Assembly: GCF_000293805.1 (NCBI RefSeq)
Contig: NZ_AMBZ01000001.1
Location: 586,001-650,000 of the forward strand
Length of the DNA stretch: 64,000 bases
Source: Paenibacillus alvei DSM 29
GTDB lineage: Bacteria; Bacillota; Bacilli; Paenibacillales; Paenibacillaceae
Direction: 5' to 3'
In this document: one piece after another, positions 35,315 through 45,547 of the stretch
Layout: each line of letters starts with the position of its first letter
Numbering within the stretch: the first letter of the stretch is position 1
Program-made: the position numbers and the translations under genes
The notes under the pieces: model-generated
Database searches by the model: none
The model's input: the letters and a program-made list of their open reading frames with translations, nothing else
What the model was told of the DNA's origin: nothing

Positions 35315-36941
35315 ATGGCCACAGTGAAAGACCATGCGGCATCTCGCCGCAATATGGTGTTATTCGGTCTGATCATGGGGATGTTCTTCAGCTCCCTAGA
35401 GCAGACGATCGTCGGCACGGCCATGCCAACGATCATTAAGGATCTCAACGGATTCGCTATCTTCGCTTGGGTAACGACCGCCTACATGATCTGTTCAACT
35501 GCAGTCATTCCGTTAGCCGGGAAATTAGCGGACTTATTCGGCAGCCGGTTCATTTACTTGACCGGATGGCTTATTTTCGTCGTCGGTTCAGGCTTGTGTG
35601 CAACTGCCGTAAATATGGAACAATTAATTATTTATCGGGCCATTCAAGGTATTGGCGGCGGTATGCTGATGCCAATGTCCCAGACGATTATCGGAATGAT
35701 GTTCAGCCCGCAGGAACGCGCCAAGTGGCAAGGAGTATTCGGTGCTATATTTGGTCTTAGTTCCGTTATCGGTCCATTCTTCGGCGGATTTATTGTTGAT
35801 CATATTAGCTGGCACTGGATCTTCTTGATTAATGTCCCGTTCGGCTTGTTGTCAACAGTCTTAATCTTTATCGGTATGAAGTCACTTGATGAGCCGCGAG
35901 ATAAGAGCAAAAAGATCTCGATCGACTGGCTCGGCATTTTCACTCTTATCCCCGGTATTGTCTTACTGTTGCTCGGGCTTTCGCTCGACCATGACAAATA
36001 CGCTTGGGATTCTCCTACGAGCATTCTAGTCTTTGCAGGTGCACTGCTTCTGTTCGTTCTGTTCGTATTCATTGAACGTCGCGCAGCAGAGCCAATTATC
36101 GATATGTCGTTATTCAAGAGCCGTATTTTCAACGTATCTGTCGCACTCGGCTTCCTCGTAGGCCTCGGCATGTTCGGTGCTATTATGTTCGTGCCAATGT
36201 TCATGCAAGGAGTGCTTGGTGTAACTCCAACGCAAGCAGGATCTACGATGACGCCAATGATGATCGCTTTGATTATCGCCAGCATCTTGGCAGGACAGCT
36301 GGTTCTACGCATGCGTTACCGTGTGGTAATGGCGACTGGTATGGTTATTAGTGCCGTTGGCTTCTATCTCATGAGCACGATGGGGGTCAGCACTTCAACT
36401 TGGATGGCATATTCGTTCATGGTCGTACTTGGCTTCGGTATCGGAATGGTTATGCCAATCATTACACGTGCAAAATGCATTTCCACGCGAGCAGCTTGGT
36501 ACAGTAACTTCCGCTACGACGTTCTTCCGTTCTATCGGATCAACAATCGGGGCGACATTATTTAACGTTATCATGAATAGTGTTATTGCCACAAATATTG
36601 CGGATGCAACAGCGAAGGCTGATCCAGGAACGCAAGCAGTTTTGAGCAAAACCGGTACAGATTCGAATACACTGTATCAAATGCTCATTAACAGCGATAT
36701 GCTGAAACTGCCTGAAGACTTGAAGTTGAATGTGTTGAATACGATCAAGGATGCTTGGTCTTCTTCCTTCTCCACGGTGTTCCTGACAGGCCTTGGCTTC
36801 ATCGTGTTCGGTATCTTTGTTGCACTGCTTATCGGCAACGGACGCATTTCCCGTGAGGCGATGCAGAAGCGCAAACCAGGCTCCACTGGCGAAGGATCGG
36901 ATGACACATTAAGCGCACAGCCACAAGCTTCTTCGAATTAA
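35315..36941 (+). pseudogene. MFS drug exporter, DHA2 family, frameshifted
   Basis: The first frame encodes about 385 residues of a DHA2 exporter: SLEQTIVGTAMPTIIKDLNG, GKLADLFGSR, RAIQGIGGGMLMPMSQ and GPFFGGFIVDHISWHWIFLINVPFG. After GMVMPIIT (near 36466) it runs into nonsense. The +1 frame continues the family sequence with VQNAFPREQLGTVTSATTFFRSIGSTIGATLFN to 36941. The break, near 36466-36472, is equivalent to losing two (or five) bases and is not in a homopolymer. AAAGGTG precedes the ATG. The gene is divergent from, and probably controlled by, the TetR regulator. It is either a true pseudogene or a sequence error. Confidence 0.85.
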
Positions 36942-36956
36942 TCATAAGATGCAAAT

Positions 36957-37005
36957 AAAAAAGCAGCAAGCCTTTCCCGTCAGGGATCTGGCTTGCTGCT
37001 TTTTT
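36957..37005. terminator. Intrinsic terminator after the DHA2 pseudogene
   Basis: GCAGCAAGCC (36963-36972) pairs with GGCTTGCTGC (36990-36999), followed by six T and preceded by six A; it can act in both directions. Confidence 0.92.
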
Positions 37006-37078
37006 GCTTGTGGCTAAATAGAGCGCCATTAGTTATACAGAGGGTGACATTGTAAATATTTCTTGGTAATACACAGCA

Positions 37079-37113
37079 TAAAAAGGACAGCCCCTTTTAA
37101 TTGGGAACTGCCC
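37079..37113 (-). terminator. Terminator of asnB
   Basis: On the minus strand GGGCAG-N2-CCC pairs with GGG-N1-CTGTCC, then five T follow (plus-strand A-run near 37079-37084). It lies just after the asparagine synthetase stop. Confidence 0.7.
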
Positions 37114-37129
37114 TCGATAATTGACTGAT

Positions 37130-38980
37130 TTATTGCTGCTTCATGTAAGTGCGGTACCATAAAGCGAATACGTGCAATGTCCATATTTTACGGGAATAAT
37201 CGCCTTGTCCATTCTTATGGCGGCGGAACATATCCTCTACCGCTGTCAAATTGACGAGGTGGTCAATGCCGCTAGCGGACAGCTCTTCCCACAAAATATT
37301 CGCACGATCCGTGCGCAGCCAGTCGCGCATTGGAACCGGGAAGCCGAGCTTCGGACGGTTCAATACCGAATCTGGGATAATGCCCTGCATCGCTTTGCGA
37401 AGCGCATATTTTGTCGTGCCTTCCGCGATACGATAATGTGCGGGAATGCTGCGGGCAACGTCGAATACTTTGCGATCCAAGAATGGAACGCGCAGCTCAA
37501 GCGAATGCGCCATCGTCAGCTTATCCGCCTTCATCAAGATATCACCAGGCATCCACAGGTTCATATCGATATACTGCATCCGTGATACCGGATCCAGGTG
37601 GCGTGTACGGTCATAATAAGTACGTGCGATATCGAACGGCTTCGTAAACCCGGCAATCTCCGATTGCGTTGCGCGCAGAAGCTCTACCTTCGCATCGTCT
37701 GTCATAATATTCGCGTTGCCAAGGAATCGCTCTTCAAGCGGCGTCGTTCCACGGAGCAAGTAGTTTTTACCGTAGAAGCTGAACGGAACTGCCTGCACCA
37801 TCTTGTGTACGGCGCGCTGCATGCCTTCAGGCATCCAAGACAAGTAACGAAGCGAATGCGGCTCGCGGTAAATGCGGTATCCGCCGAACAATTCATCCGC
37901 ACCTTCACCGGACAATACGACCGTGACATGCTCTTTCGCCAAACGCGCAACCTCATACAACGCGATTGCTGACGGATCCGCTACCGGCTCATCCAAGTGC
38001 CAAATAGCACGCGGCACAGCGTCGAAGTACATCTCCTGTGTAATGATGCGGTCATAGTGATCCGTGTCCAGTTGTTTTGCCGTATCACGCGCAATAATCG
38101 TCTCATTGTTCGCGCCCTCAAAGCCGACACTGAATGTCTTGATCGGTTCCATCGAACGCATCAAAGTCGACGTAATCGTCGAGTCAATTCCACTGGACAG
38201 GAAGCAGCCGCGTTCCACTTCACTATGAAGGTGGTGCTCTACGGAATCACGCATAACATCGCGAATTTCCTCGATTATTTGTGTCAATGGACGATCCACA
38301 GGCTCGAACATTGGATCCCAGTACTTCTCGATAACCGGTTGTCCGCCAAAAGGAATCGTAATGCAGTGTGCAGGCGGCAGCTTATGGATTCCTTGATACA
38401 TCGTGTTCGGATCCGGCACGTACTGGAACGTCAAATAATTATAGAAGCTGTTCATGTTCACTTGGCGCTGAACACCAGGAACCGCGAGCAAGCTCTTTAT
38501 TTCCGAACCAAAGACGAACATCTCGTCATTTTGATAATAGTATACAGGCTTAATTCCAAAATGGTCGCGCGCAATAAACAGCTCCTGCTTGTTGCGATCC
38601 CAAATGGCGAAGCCGAACATCCCCCGCAGATGATGAACGCACTTCGAGCCATGCTCTTCATACAAATGAAGAATAACTTCCGTATCCGTATGTGTTTTGA
38701 ATTGATGTCCGCGATGAATGAGATCCTCGCGCAGCTCTTGATAGTTGTAAATTTCTCCGTTGAAAATAATCCATACCGAATCATCCTCATTGCTGAGCGG
38801 TTGCGCCCCAACAGCGACGTCGATAATGGACAAACGGCGGAAGCCTAGTCCAACACGATCGCCAATCCATAGCTTCGCGTCATTCGGCCCGCGATGGTGA
38901 ATCAAGTCCATCATCGAGCGGACTACTTGTTCAGAAGGTTGTTGATCATGAAAATGATATATTCCAGCAATGCCACACAT
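37130..38980 (-). CDS. asnB: Asparagine synthetase (glutamine-hydrolysing)
   Basis: This 616-residue enzyme makes asparagine from aspartate, glutamine and ATP. The start is the ATG at 38980, which exposes the nucleophile as Cys2 (MCGIAGIYHF); the 10-codon extension is spurious. The class-II glutaminase domain (RRLSIIDV, NGEIYNYQELRE) is followed by the synthetase domain with the ATP-binding SSGIDSTI and the LSGEGADELFGGYRIYR segment. The length fits AsnB rather than shorter paralogues, but AsnB/AsnO assignment is not certain. It stands alone with its own terminator. Confidence 0.93.
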   Translation of the reverse strand: MCGIAGIYHFHDQQPSEQVVRSMMDLIHHRGPNDAKLWIGDRVGLGFRRLSIIDVAVGAQPLSNEDDSVWIIFNGEIYNYQELREDLIHRGHQFKTHTDTEVILHLYEEHGSKCVHHLRGMFGFAIWDRNKQELFIARDHFGIKPVYYYQNDEMFVFGSEIKSLLAVPGVQRQVNMNSFYNYLTFQYVPDPNTMYQGIHKLPPAHCITIPFGGQPVIEKYWDPMFEPVDRPLTQIIEEIRDVMRDSVEHHLHSEVERGCFLSSGIDSTITSTLMRSMEPIKTFSVGFEGANNETIIARDTAKQLDTDHYDRIITQEMYFDAVPRAIWHLDEPVADPSAIALYEVARLAKEHVTVVLSGEGADELFGGYRIYREPHSLRYLSWMPEGMQRAVHKMVQAVPFSFYGKNYLLRGTTPLEERFLGNANIMTDDAKVELLRATQSEIAGFTKPFDIARTYYDRTRHLDPVSRMQYIDMNLWMPGDILMKADKLTMAHSLELRVPFLDRKVFDVARSIPAHYRIAEGTTKYALRKAMQGIIPDSVLNRPKLGFPVPMRDWLRTDRANILWEELSASGIDHLVNLTAVEDMFRRHKNGQGDYSRKIWTLHVFALWYRTYMKQQ

Positions 38981-39535
38981 AATTGTTCCAAATCCTTTCG
39001 CTCGTTGCATATGGCGTGAAACGTCTCAAGTTCCCGCTCAGAACAAGGCAATACCCCGCAAAAGGCGGGGCTTGTCCATGCAATCATTATAAACGTTTTT
39101 GACGAAATGCGACACAGGCTTACAGTCAATTCGACGCATTTCTATGTTCGATACTTATGAGGATACGATATAACCGCTTGGAGCAGCTACCGGCTTTCAT
39201 ATGTATACAATTTCAAGTTAACCACGACATTTGCATTCGTTACTAATTACCACGTTCCATTGTAACGGACAATGGACTCAAGTACAAATAAAGAACAGTA
39301 GACAATACCCATTTAATACAGCTCGAATCTGTATCTGAATCTGACCCTCACCATTCAAATGATATTTTCGACAACCTGAGCCGTCAATTTTATCCTACAC
39401 CCTCTATGCACATCCTACATTCCTTCGTAATGATTGCTCCAGATTCGGTTAATAAAAATCCATAATGCACATCCTAGATGTATCCGCGGACAACCTGCTT
39501 GAACCCAATGATACGTGATTGGAGGTCTGCCAGCA
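38981..39535. other. Intergenic region between asnB and the YqkD-like gene
   Basis: About 550 bp without a supported gene. A 6-bp GC-rich hairpin CCCCGC/GCGGGG (39054-39070) lies in the asnB leader. A 12-bp direct repeat ATGCACATCCTA occurs at 39406-39417 and 39465-39476. No T-box consensus was found before asnB. Confidence 0.6.
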
Positions 39536-40600
39536 ATGCTGACGCCGATTGTATCTGGAATTATCATCTTTTTAGCACTATCTGCCTGGCTCATTCCGCA
39601 TTATGCCGTTCATTATATGACGCGTTCCAAATGTTCCACCTATGAGCGATGTCTGGAGATGCTTGAGCAGCAAGGCGTACTTACCCGTCAACAATTCGAA
39701 GCCTGCAACAAGGAAGAAGTCAGCATTCGAAGCCATGATGGCATTATGCTGTATGGTTGGTATGTGGAAAAATATCCACATTCACGTCGAATTGCTTTAA
39801 TTGTTCACGGCTACACAGGAGCCCTTCCTTGGTCGGCGCAATTCATGGATATGTTCATCGAGCAAGGATTCAATATTTTGCTCGTCGATCAGCGGAGGCA
39901 TGGTCAGAGTGAAGGAAAATATACCACTTTTGGCTACAAGGAAAAATACGATTTACAAATGTGGGTGGATTGGCTCATTTCCCGGAAGGGGAAAGATTGC
40001 ATCATTGGATTGCATGGTCAATCGCTTGGTGGAGGCACTGTGCTTGAATATGCGGCCATCCGCAGGCCACAAATACAATTCATTGTCGCAGACTGTCCTT
40101 ATTCCGATCTGACGCAGCTCATTCATTATCAAGTAAAGATACTGAATCAAATGCCTGCTTGGCCAACCATGGCTCTTATCAATCGATTACTTCAGCGGAA
40201 GGCAGGATTCCGTATGGAGCAAGTCAGCCCAATTCGCATTATGAGAACATGCAACTTGCCCGTCTTATTCATTCATGGTAAGGAGGATCGCTTCGTGCCT
40301 ACATGGATGAGTGAGCAACTGCATGAAGCGAAGCGCGCTACTTCCTCCCTGATTCTCATTGAAGGCGCTGGTCATGGTACTGCTTATGCTACGAATAGAG
40401 AACGTTACTGGCAAGGAGTGACGAGCTTTGTTCAAGCAATAATCGGGTCGCCATCTCCTGAGGAATTGACGCAGCCATTCCATGAAGTGTATGAGACAGT
40501 CGACGTCATCGAGGAGCCCGACCCACAGCCAGAGCTCGGAGTTGATCTTATTCCTGATCTAGTTCCTGCAGAGTCCGAGGGGATGATTCCTGTAACGTAA
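39536..40600 (+). CDS. Alpha/beta hydrolase, YqkD-like
   Basis: 354 residues: an N-terminal membrane anchor (about 5-25), then a hydrolase domain with IVHGYTG (oxyanion), VDQRRHGQSEGKYTTFGYKEKYDL, the nucleophile elbow GLHGQSLGGG, IHGKEDRFVP with the acid, and GAGHGTAYA with the His. The sequence resembles B. subtilis YqkD, of unknown substrate. The ATG at 39536 follows GGAGGT by nine bases; the longer GTG-initiated frame would start on that ribosome site. The acidic tail (EEPDPQPELG) is additional. It is probably tethered outside or at the membrane. Confidence 0.85.
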   Translation: MLTPIVSGIIIFLALSAWLIPHYAVHYMTRSKCSTYERCLEMLEQQGVLTRQQFEACNKEEVSIRSHDGIMLYGWYVEKYPHSRRIALIVHGYTGALPWSAQFMDMFIEQGFNILLVDQRRHGQSEGKYTTFGYKEKYDLQMWVDWLISRKGKDCIIGLHGQSLGGGTVLEYAAIRRPQIQFIVADCPYSDLTQLIHYQVKILNQMPAWPTMALINRLLQRKAGFRMEQVSPIRIMRTCNLPVLFIHGKEDRFVPTWMSEQLHEAKRATSSLILIEGAGHGTAYATNRERYWQGVTSFVQAIIGSPSPEELTQPFHEVYETVDVIEEPDPQPELGVDLIPDLVPAESEGMIPVT

Positions 40601-40607
40601 AACAAAA

Positions 40608-40642
40608 GAGAGCAGCCTTTCACTTGTTAGAAGGCTGCTCTC
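40608..40642. terminator. Bidirectional terminator
   Basis: GAGAGCAGCCTT (40608-40619) pairs perfectly with AAGGCTGCTCTC (40631-40642) between convergent genes. Confidence 0.88.
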
Positions 40643-40672
40643 GCTTACCATCGCGATTGAATGAAAATTAAC

Positions 40673-42415
40673 TTATAAAGACGGTTCTGCCACAAAGCTA
40701 ATCTTGTCACCTGGACAATGCAGTTCCAACACGACAATGTGATTTTCACCCTGACGAAGAATAGGGGCTGGCACATATAGAGTCTGCTGCGGCCCTACCT
40801 CCCAATAACGCCCTAGGTTAAAACCATTAACGAACACAACGCCCTTCTTCCATCCATCAAGGCGAAGGAAGGTATCTTGCGGCCCATCCTGTATCAACAA
40901 TGCTGCCTCACAAAAGACAGGCTGCTCACCCTCTAAGCCGGTATTAGTTGCCTCGAAGTGCAAGCCATCTAATGTATCCAGTTCAAGATTACGTACTTCC
41001 CAATGGAAAAGAAATTGACCGTTCAAACAGACACCATGTGTAATCCCTTTCCGATCAAGCAGCTCCGATCCATAGTTGATTCGCCCCATATTCTCTACAA
41101 GAATATCCAGCTGTGCTCCGCCTTCCGGTATCATAATCGATAGCTGCTGCGGATCCCAACGCTCAACAACCCCGACCAGCTTCCGATTAAGGAATACATG
41201 GGCACGATCACGGACATCCTGAATCGTTAAGAAGCATTCTGAACGAGGACCTGAAACCCGTGTGGAATAAAGAATGAATCCCTGATTTTGCCCATACTTC
41301 TCCATTGGCTCTGGGCAGACACTCGTCTTCACATCAGTCATCGAAGAAAGCGTATCGAACAGCTTCACAGAGCGGTTCACCTTCACCTCTCCATAAGCTG
41401 CCTTCGGCGTATTTTGCGGCATATCATCTTCCGAAAGAGACACATATTTCCCAATCACTTTTCGGAAAAGTTGATATTTAGGCGTAATATCACCTGCTTC
41501 GCTAATCGCGCTATCATAGTCATAGCTGGTTACAGTTGGCTTGTATCGTCCGCCATGGTTAGCGCCGCTGCTAAATCCGAAGTTCGTTCCGCCATGCAGC
41601 ATATAGAAATTCACAGACGCCCCCATACTAAGCATTTCATCCAGCACCTGCGCCGCATCTTCCGCACTGCGGGTATGATGTTCCTCGAACCAATGATCAA
41701 ACCACCCGTTCCAATACTCCATACACATAAGCGGTGCATTCGGCTGGTATTCCTCTAGCTTGCCAAAGGCTTCCTTCGGTCTGGAACCGAAGTTGACGGT
41801 TGCCAGCACGCCCTCTGTCATACCTCCCTGCAGCATATCATCAGCAGGGCCATCTGAAGTGAACAGCAGGACATCAATGCCACGCTCTACGAGCATATTG
41901 CGCAAGGCTTGCAAGTAAGCCTGATCGTTACCGTAGCTGCCATATTCATTCTCAATCTGCACCGCAATAATAGGCCCTCCAGAAGTCGAAAGCAGCGGCT
42001 TCAACTGCGGTATAAGCGCATCATAGTACGCGGATACCTTCTCAAGGAATCTGGGATCACTGCAGCGCAGCCTTATGTCTTCCTTTAGCAGCCATGCCGG
42101 CATGCCACCGAATTCCCATTCTGCACATATATAAGGGCTTGGACGAACAATGACAAGTAAATCAACCCGCTGTGCAATCCGGATAAATTCAACAACATCC
42201 GCGATTCCATCAAAGTTGAACTGCCCATCGCGCGGCTCATGCACGTTCCAAGCAATATATGTCTCTACACAGTTACAGCCCATCGCCTTCACCTTTCGGA
42301 GTCGGTCTTCCCAATATTCGGGCACAATGCGGAAATAATGAACGGCACCAGATATAAGCTGGATAGGCTTTCCTTCAAGCATAAAATGCTGATCCTCGTA
42401 CGAAAGCGCTGTCAT
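40673..42415 (-). CDS. Beta-galactosidase, glycoside hydrolase family 35
   Basis: This 580-residue enzyme has no signal peptide, so it is probably cytosolic. Family GH35 marks are ISGAVHYFRIVPEYWEDRLRK, YICAEWEFGGMPAWLL, the acid/base Glu157 in IENEYGSYG and the nucleophile Glu233 in CMEYWNGWFDHW, with GGTNFGFSSGAN forming part of the sugar pocket. The C-terminal third has the jelly-roll domains of the family. It removes terminal beta-galactose from oligosaccharides. No transporter or regulator is adjacent. AGGAGG precedes the ATG. Confidence 0.93.
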   Translation of the reverse strand: MTALSYEDQHFMLEGKPIQLISGAVHYFRIVPEYWEDRLRKVKAMGCNCVETYIAWNVHEPRDGQFNFDGIADVVEFIRIAQRVDLLVIVRPSPYICAEWEFGGMPAWLLKEDIRLRCSDPRFLEKVSAYYDALIPQLKPLLSTSGGPIIAVQIENEYGSYGNDQAYLQALRNMLVERGIDVLLFTSDGPADDMLQGGMTEGVLATVNFGSRPKEAFGKLEEYQPNAPLMCMEYWNGWFDHWFEEHHTRSAEDAAQVLDEMLSMGASVNFYMLHGGTNFGFSSGANHGGRYKPTVTSYDYDSAISEAGDITPKYQLFRKVIGKYVSLSEDDMPQNTPKAAYGEVKVNRSVKLFDTLSSMTDVKTSVCPEPMEKYGQNQGFILYSTRVSGPRSECFLTIQDVRDRAHVFLNRKLVGVVERWDPQQLSIMIPEGGAQLDILVENMGRINYGSELLDRKGITHGVCLNGQFLFHWEVRNLELDTLDGLHFEATNTGLEGEQPVFCEAALLIQDGPQDTFLRLDGWKKGVVFVNGFNLGRYWEVGPQQTLYVPAPILRQGENHIVVLELHCPGDKISFVAEPSL

Positions 42416-42542
42416 GAAACGTTCTCCTCCTGCCTTTTACCGTGAATTAAGAACCAAACAATTAAGCATACTTACCTCCATCATACCGACTTCTCTCCAA
42501 ATGAACATACATTTAACAGACCTGTTTATGAATAAATGTCAC

Positions 42543-42578
42543 AAAAAAAAGACTTGCATCAATTATTGATGCAAGTCT
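42543..42578 (-). terminator. Terminator of the chemotaxis receptor gene
   Basis: AGACTTGCATCA (42550-42561) pairs with TGATGCAAGTCT (42567-42578); on the minus strand eight T follow. Confidence 0.93.
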
Positions 42579-42597
42579 CAATCCGATAATCTATAAA

Positions 42598-43872
42598 CTA
42601 GCTTTTAAATGCAGCTGTCTGTACCTGTAAGCGCTGCGCTTGGTCACGCAGCACGTCAGATGATGCAGCCATTTCTTCCATTACGGCTGTCTGCTCTTGG
42701 GTTGCACTTGCTACTTGACGAGTTCCTTCTGCCATTTCATTGACGATGGAAGCCATTTTGCGCGTTTGCTCTAACGTGGAAGCGAAGCGCTCCGTCTGCT
42801 CCTCGACTTCATTTGCAATATCATGAACAGCCTTCGATGCTTGCTTCGTCACATGAGCGATGGCGCTGAGGGCATTCGCAGCTTTGTCCTTCTTTGCAGC
42901 CTCCACGCTTACGATATTGACTTGCTTCGTAATCAATTGCACAGCCTGCACGACCTGAGACTGCATAAGCACGATACGGTCGTTAATATTGCTTACAGCA
43001 GAAGCACTTTGCTCCGCCAGCTTTCGTACCTGTGAGGCGATAACGGCAAATCCCGCTCCATGCTCGCCAGCTCTGGCAGCTTCAATAGAAGCATTCAAGG
43101 CGAGCAAATGGGTTTGATCCGCAATATCCCGAACCGCGGTCGATATATCGCCAATTTGCTCTGCCTGCTCACTAAGCCGCTGGACGGTATTGATCGAAGC
43201 CTGCCCCGATTCAGCCGCCATTAACATACCGTCGATGATCGATTTCAACATCCCTTCGCTCGCTGCAAGAGTTTCCAACATATCTTTGGTCATTCGCTCA
43301 GTCTCTTCCGCTCGTGCTTGTACAGCACCGGCAGAGGCATGTATCTGTTCAACTGACTTAGCAGCTTCTGCAGTCCACATCGCTTGCTGCTCAGCCCCGC
43401 GATTCATCTCATCTGCCGCACAGGAGATTTGTTCAATCTGGTGAGCAGCTTGCGTCATTGCCCCACTTAATGTCGATGTATTTTGCGTCGTAATATCTAC
43501 ACTGCTTTTAATCTCTGTTATCATATGCTGCAAATTGCGTACCATCTGGCCGAACGAGGTAATCAGGACATTGACCTCATCATGGAAGCGGTATGTTGGC
43601 AGTACCACGTTCAGTTTACCTTGCGCCGCCTCATCCGCCGCCTTCGTTAATTGAATAATCGGCTTTACGACCAGTCGTGCCGCAAGCCAGCCCAGCAGGC
43701 ACGTCCAGAATACGCCAAGCATAAAGATGATGCCGTCATACAGCAGTTGATTCATGCTAGGTGCTAGATAGGGCTTCAGCACGAAGATAAATAACCCGCT
43801 TGTCGCATAGGTAACGCCAGATACCACCAGCATGCCGACAACCATTTTCATTTGCAGTCCCAATTTCATCAT
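42598..43872 (-). CDS. Methyl-accepting chemotaxis protein without a large sensor domain
   Basis: A 424-residue receptor. Two membrane segments (about 9-32 and 42-65) are separated by only about ten residues, so there is no sizeable extracytoplasmic domain. A HAMP domain follows ([21 protein letters not shown]), then a signalling region with the conserved tip [42 protein letters not shown]. It probably senses membrane-borne or cytoplasmic signals. The start at 43872 has GGGAGAG six bases upstream; the long upstream open frame overlaps bdbC and is spurious. Confidence 0.9.
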   Translation of the reverse strand: MMKLGLQMKMVVGMLVVSGVTYATSGLFIFVLKPYLAPSMNQLLYDGIIFMLGVFWTCLLGWLAARLVVKPIIQLTKAADEAAQGKLNVVLPTYRFHDEVNVLITSFGQMVRNLQHMITEIKSSVDITTQNTSTLSGAMTQAAHQIEQISCAADEMNRGAEQQAMWTAEAAKSVEQIHASAGAVQARAEETERMTKDMLETLAASEGMLKSIIDGMLMAAESGQASINTVQRLSEQAEQIGDISTAVRDIADQTHLLALNASIEAARAGEHGAGFAVIASQVRKLAEQSASAVSNINDRIVLMQSQVVQAVQLITKQVNIVSVEAAKKDKAANALSAIAHVTKQASKAVHDIANEVEEQTERFASTLEQTRKMASIVNEMAEGTRQVASATQEQTAVMEEMAASSDVLRDQAQRLQVQTAAFKS

Positions 43873-43907
43873 TTCATTCTCTCCCATCTCGTTGACAACA
43901 CTATGCC

Positions 43908-44324
43908 TTATTCCTCTGGTTCGTTCTTGCGTCCGATAATCAGTAGAATCGTGATGAGTAGAAATGCGATAAACGCTAGCGACGGAATTGTAATCCAACC
44001 TTCCATGTAATCATAGTTGCACGGAACTCCTGATCGACAAGGAGTTAAGCTTGCCATTCCCGGTACCTTTTGCAGCAAGTAATGATAAATAGATACAGAT
44101 CCGCCAATGATCGTAAGCGGAAGCGTGTATCTTACGATGCTCCGATCATTGCGGTATGCAGCTATGCCAAGCAAGAGAACAAGCGGATACATGAATATCC
44201 GTTGAATCCAACATAGCTTGCATGGTTCCCATAACAACACTTCACTCATATACAAGCTTCCACTGGTTGCAATCAAGGAGATGATCCAAGCAAAATACAA
44301 TGCGTAACGCCGGATTGCGGACAT
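43908..44324 (-). CDS. bdbC: Disulfide bond formation protein, DsbB/BdbC family
   Basis: This 138-residue quinone-dependent thiol oxidase has four membrane segments. The redox pairs are Cys35/Cys38 ([10 protein letters not shown]) and Cys96/Cys102 (TPCRSGVPC), exactly as in BdbC. It re-oxidises the thioredoxin-like BdbD encoded 76 bp upstream on the same strand. AGGAGG precedes the ATG. In B. subtilis the pair supports competence and secretion of disulfide-bonded proteins. Confidence 0.93.
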   Translation of the reverse strand: MSAIRRYALYFAWIISLIATSGSLYMSEVLLWEPCKLCWIQRIFMYPLVLLLGIAAYRNDRSIVRYTLPLTIIGGSVSIYHYLLQKVPGMASLTPCRSGVPCNYDYMEGWITIPSLAFIAFLLITILLIIGRKNEPEE

Positions 44325-44400
44325 ATATCGTTCCTCCTGATTTAAATATTACTCTCAATACATCATGAATTACGTACAGCTTGTATACTCGTTGTATATG

Positions 44401-45201
44401 CTATTTCGCTTCATTCAATGCTTGTTCGATGAACGCTTTCAATTCACTGTAGCTGTCCCACTGCCCTGTGAACTCCTTGCCATTCACATATACAGATGGA
44501 GTTCCTGATACTTTGGCAAGATCCTTCAGCTTCAAATCTTGGCTAATTGCATCTTTATGTGTTTGCTCGTCAATTGCTTTTTCTAATTTCCCAAGATCAA
44601 TATCCGGCGACACCTGCTTCGCAAGGTCTAAGAGCAATGGGGTTGTTATCCAGTTGTCTTGTTCATTGCCTTGCGCATGATAAATTGCCTCATGATAGGG
44701 CCAGAAGGCTTCTGGCTTCTGAAGGAATACTTCCTCTGCGGCATTCGATGCCATGTAGGAGTTCCCAATAAATGGATAATTAATAAAGGAAAACTTTGCC
44801 TTACCCGTATCGATAAAGTCCTTTTTCAGCTGCGGAAACACGGTTGTTTCCCAATCCTTACAAGCAGGGCATTTGTAATCCCCAAATTCTACAATCGATA
44901 CCTTCGCCTCTGAAGAACCTAGCGTTGGCTGGCCTGTCAGATCGAACTGTACGGCAGGTCTGCTCACCATCTCATCCTGCTTGATCTTCTCCCCTTGCTT
45001 GTTCAATACAAATATGAGCCCAAGAAGCACAACTATGGCTACAGGAATCATGAATAAGAAGATGCGGTCATTCCGTTTCTTATTGCTGCGTGAAGTTGGC
45101 ACTGTCCGGGCTTGTCCCTCAGTAGATGCTGAAGTTGACGGCCTAACCTGCCCAGGCTGCTTGTTACGTTTTGATTTTGAAGTTTTTCCCAATTCATTCA
45201 C
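44401..45201 (-). CDS. bdbD: Extracytoplasmic thiol-disulfide oxidoreductase, BdbD/DsbA family
   Basis: A 266-residue protein: a basic, Ser/Lys-rich cytoplasmic N-terminus (1-45), one membrane anchor (47-66) and a DsbA-like thioredoxin domain with the active site Cys111-Pro-Ala-Cys114 in FGDYKCPACKDW. The cis-Pro loop is SGTPSVYVNGKEF. It introduces disulfides into exported proteins and is recharged by the BdbC encoded directly downstream. The long charged N-terminal tail is longer than in B. subtilis BdbD. Confidence 0.92.
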   Translation of the reverse strand: MNELGKTSKSKRNKQPGQVRPSTSASTEGQARTVPTSRSNKKRNDRIFLFMIPVAIVVLLGLIFVLNKQGEKIKQDEMVSRPAVQFDLTGQPTLGSSEAKVSIVEFGDYKCPACKDWETTVFPQLKKDFIDTGKAKFSFINYPFIGNSYMASNAAEEVFLQKPEAFWPYHEAIYHAQGNEQDNWITTPLLLDLAKQVSPDIDLGKLEKAIDEQTHKDAISQDLKLKDLAKVSGTPSVYVNGKEFTGQWDSYSELKAFIEQALNEAK

Positions 45202-45483
45202 CTCTTCTAACTTTTTTCACCTTCCTTAAATGTAATGGAAAGCTGCCCATTTTTCCATTTCTTTTGTGCAAAATAAACGACTATTTATCAAAAAATTTCC
45301 ACAAGTTTCTAAACACCCTGCATAATCGATAATTAAAACCTATAAAGAATATAGATGTTATATATTAGACCTATATAAGTACTTCTGTCATACTTTGACA
45401 CCGCCATTCACTTCGAACGCCCTACTCCACTTGCTAACGAGGATGGAGCATCCTAACCTCTGATTTTCCGGCCATAAAACAGC
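45202..45483. other. AT-rich gap between the CWB2 lipoprotein and bdbD genes
   Basis: By position it carries the bdbD promoter. I see no gene, RNA or clear repeat; the terminator listed at 45484-45523 borders it. Confidence 0.5.
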
Positions 45484-45523
45484 AGCTTCCTTCCTCTAGT
45501 GATCACGTAAGGGGAAGGAAGCT
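45484..45523 (-). terminator. Terminator of the CWB2 lipoprotein gene
   Basis: AGCTTCCTTCC (45484-45494) pairs with GGAAGGAAGCT (45513-45523); a T-rich stretch follows on the minus strand. Confidence 0.75.
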
Positions 45524-45547
45524 TGAAAATTACCGATTCACTGTAAA

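Noticed and set aside
37997..38848. 283-residue open frame antisense to asnB
   Set aside because: It lies wholly inside a well-conserved gene and has no recognisable domain or ribosome site.
38981..39200. T-box leader before asnB
   Set aside because: No AGGGTGGNACCGCG motif and no antiterminator/terminator pair; only one GC-rich hairpin is present.
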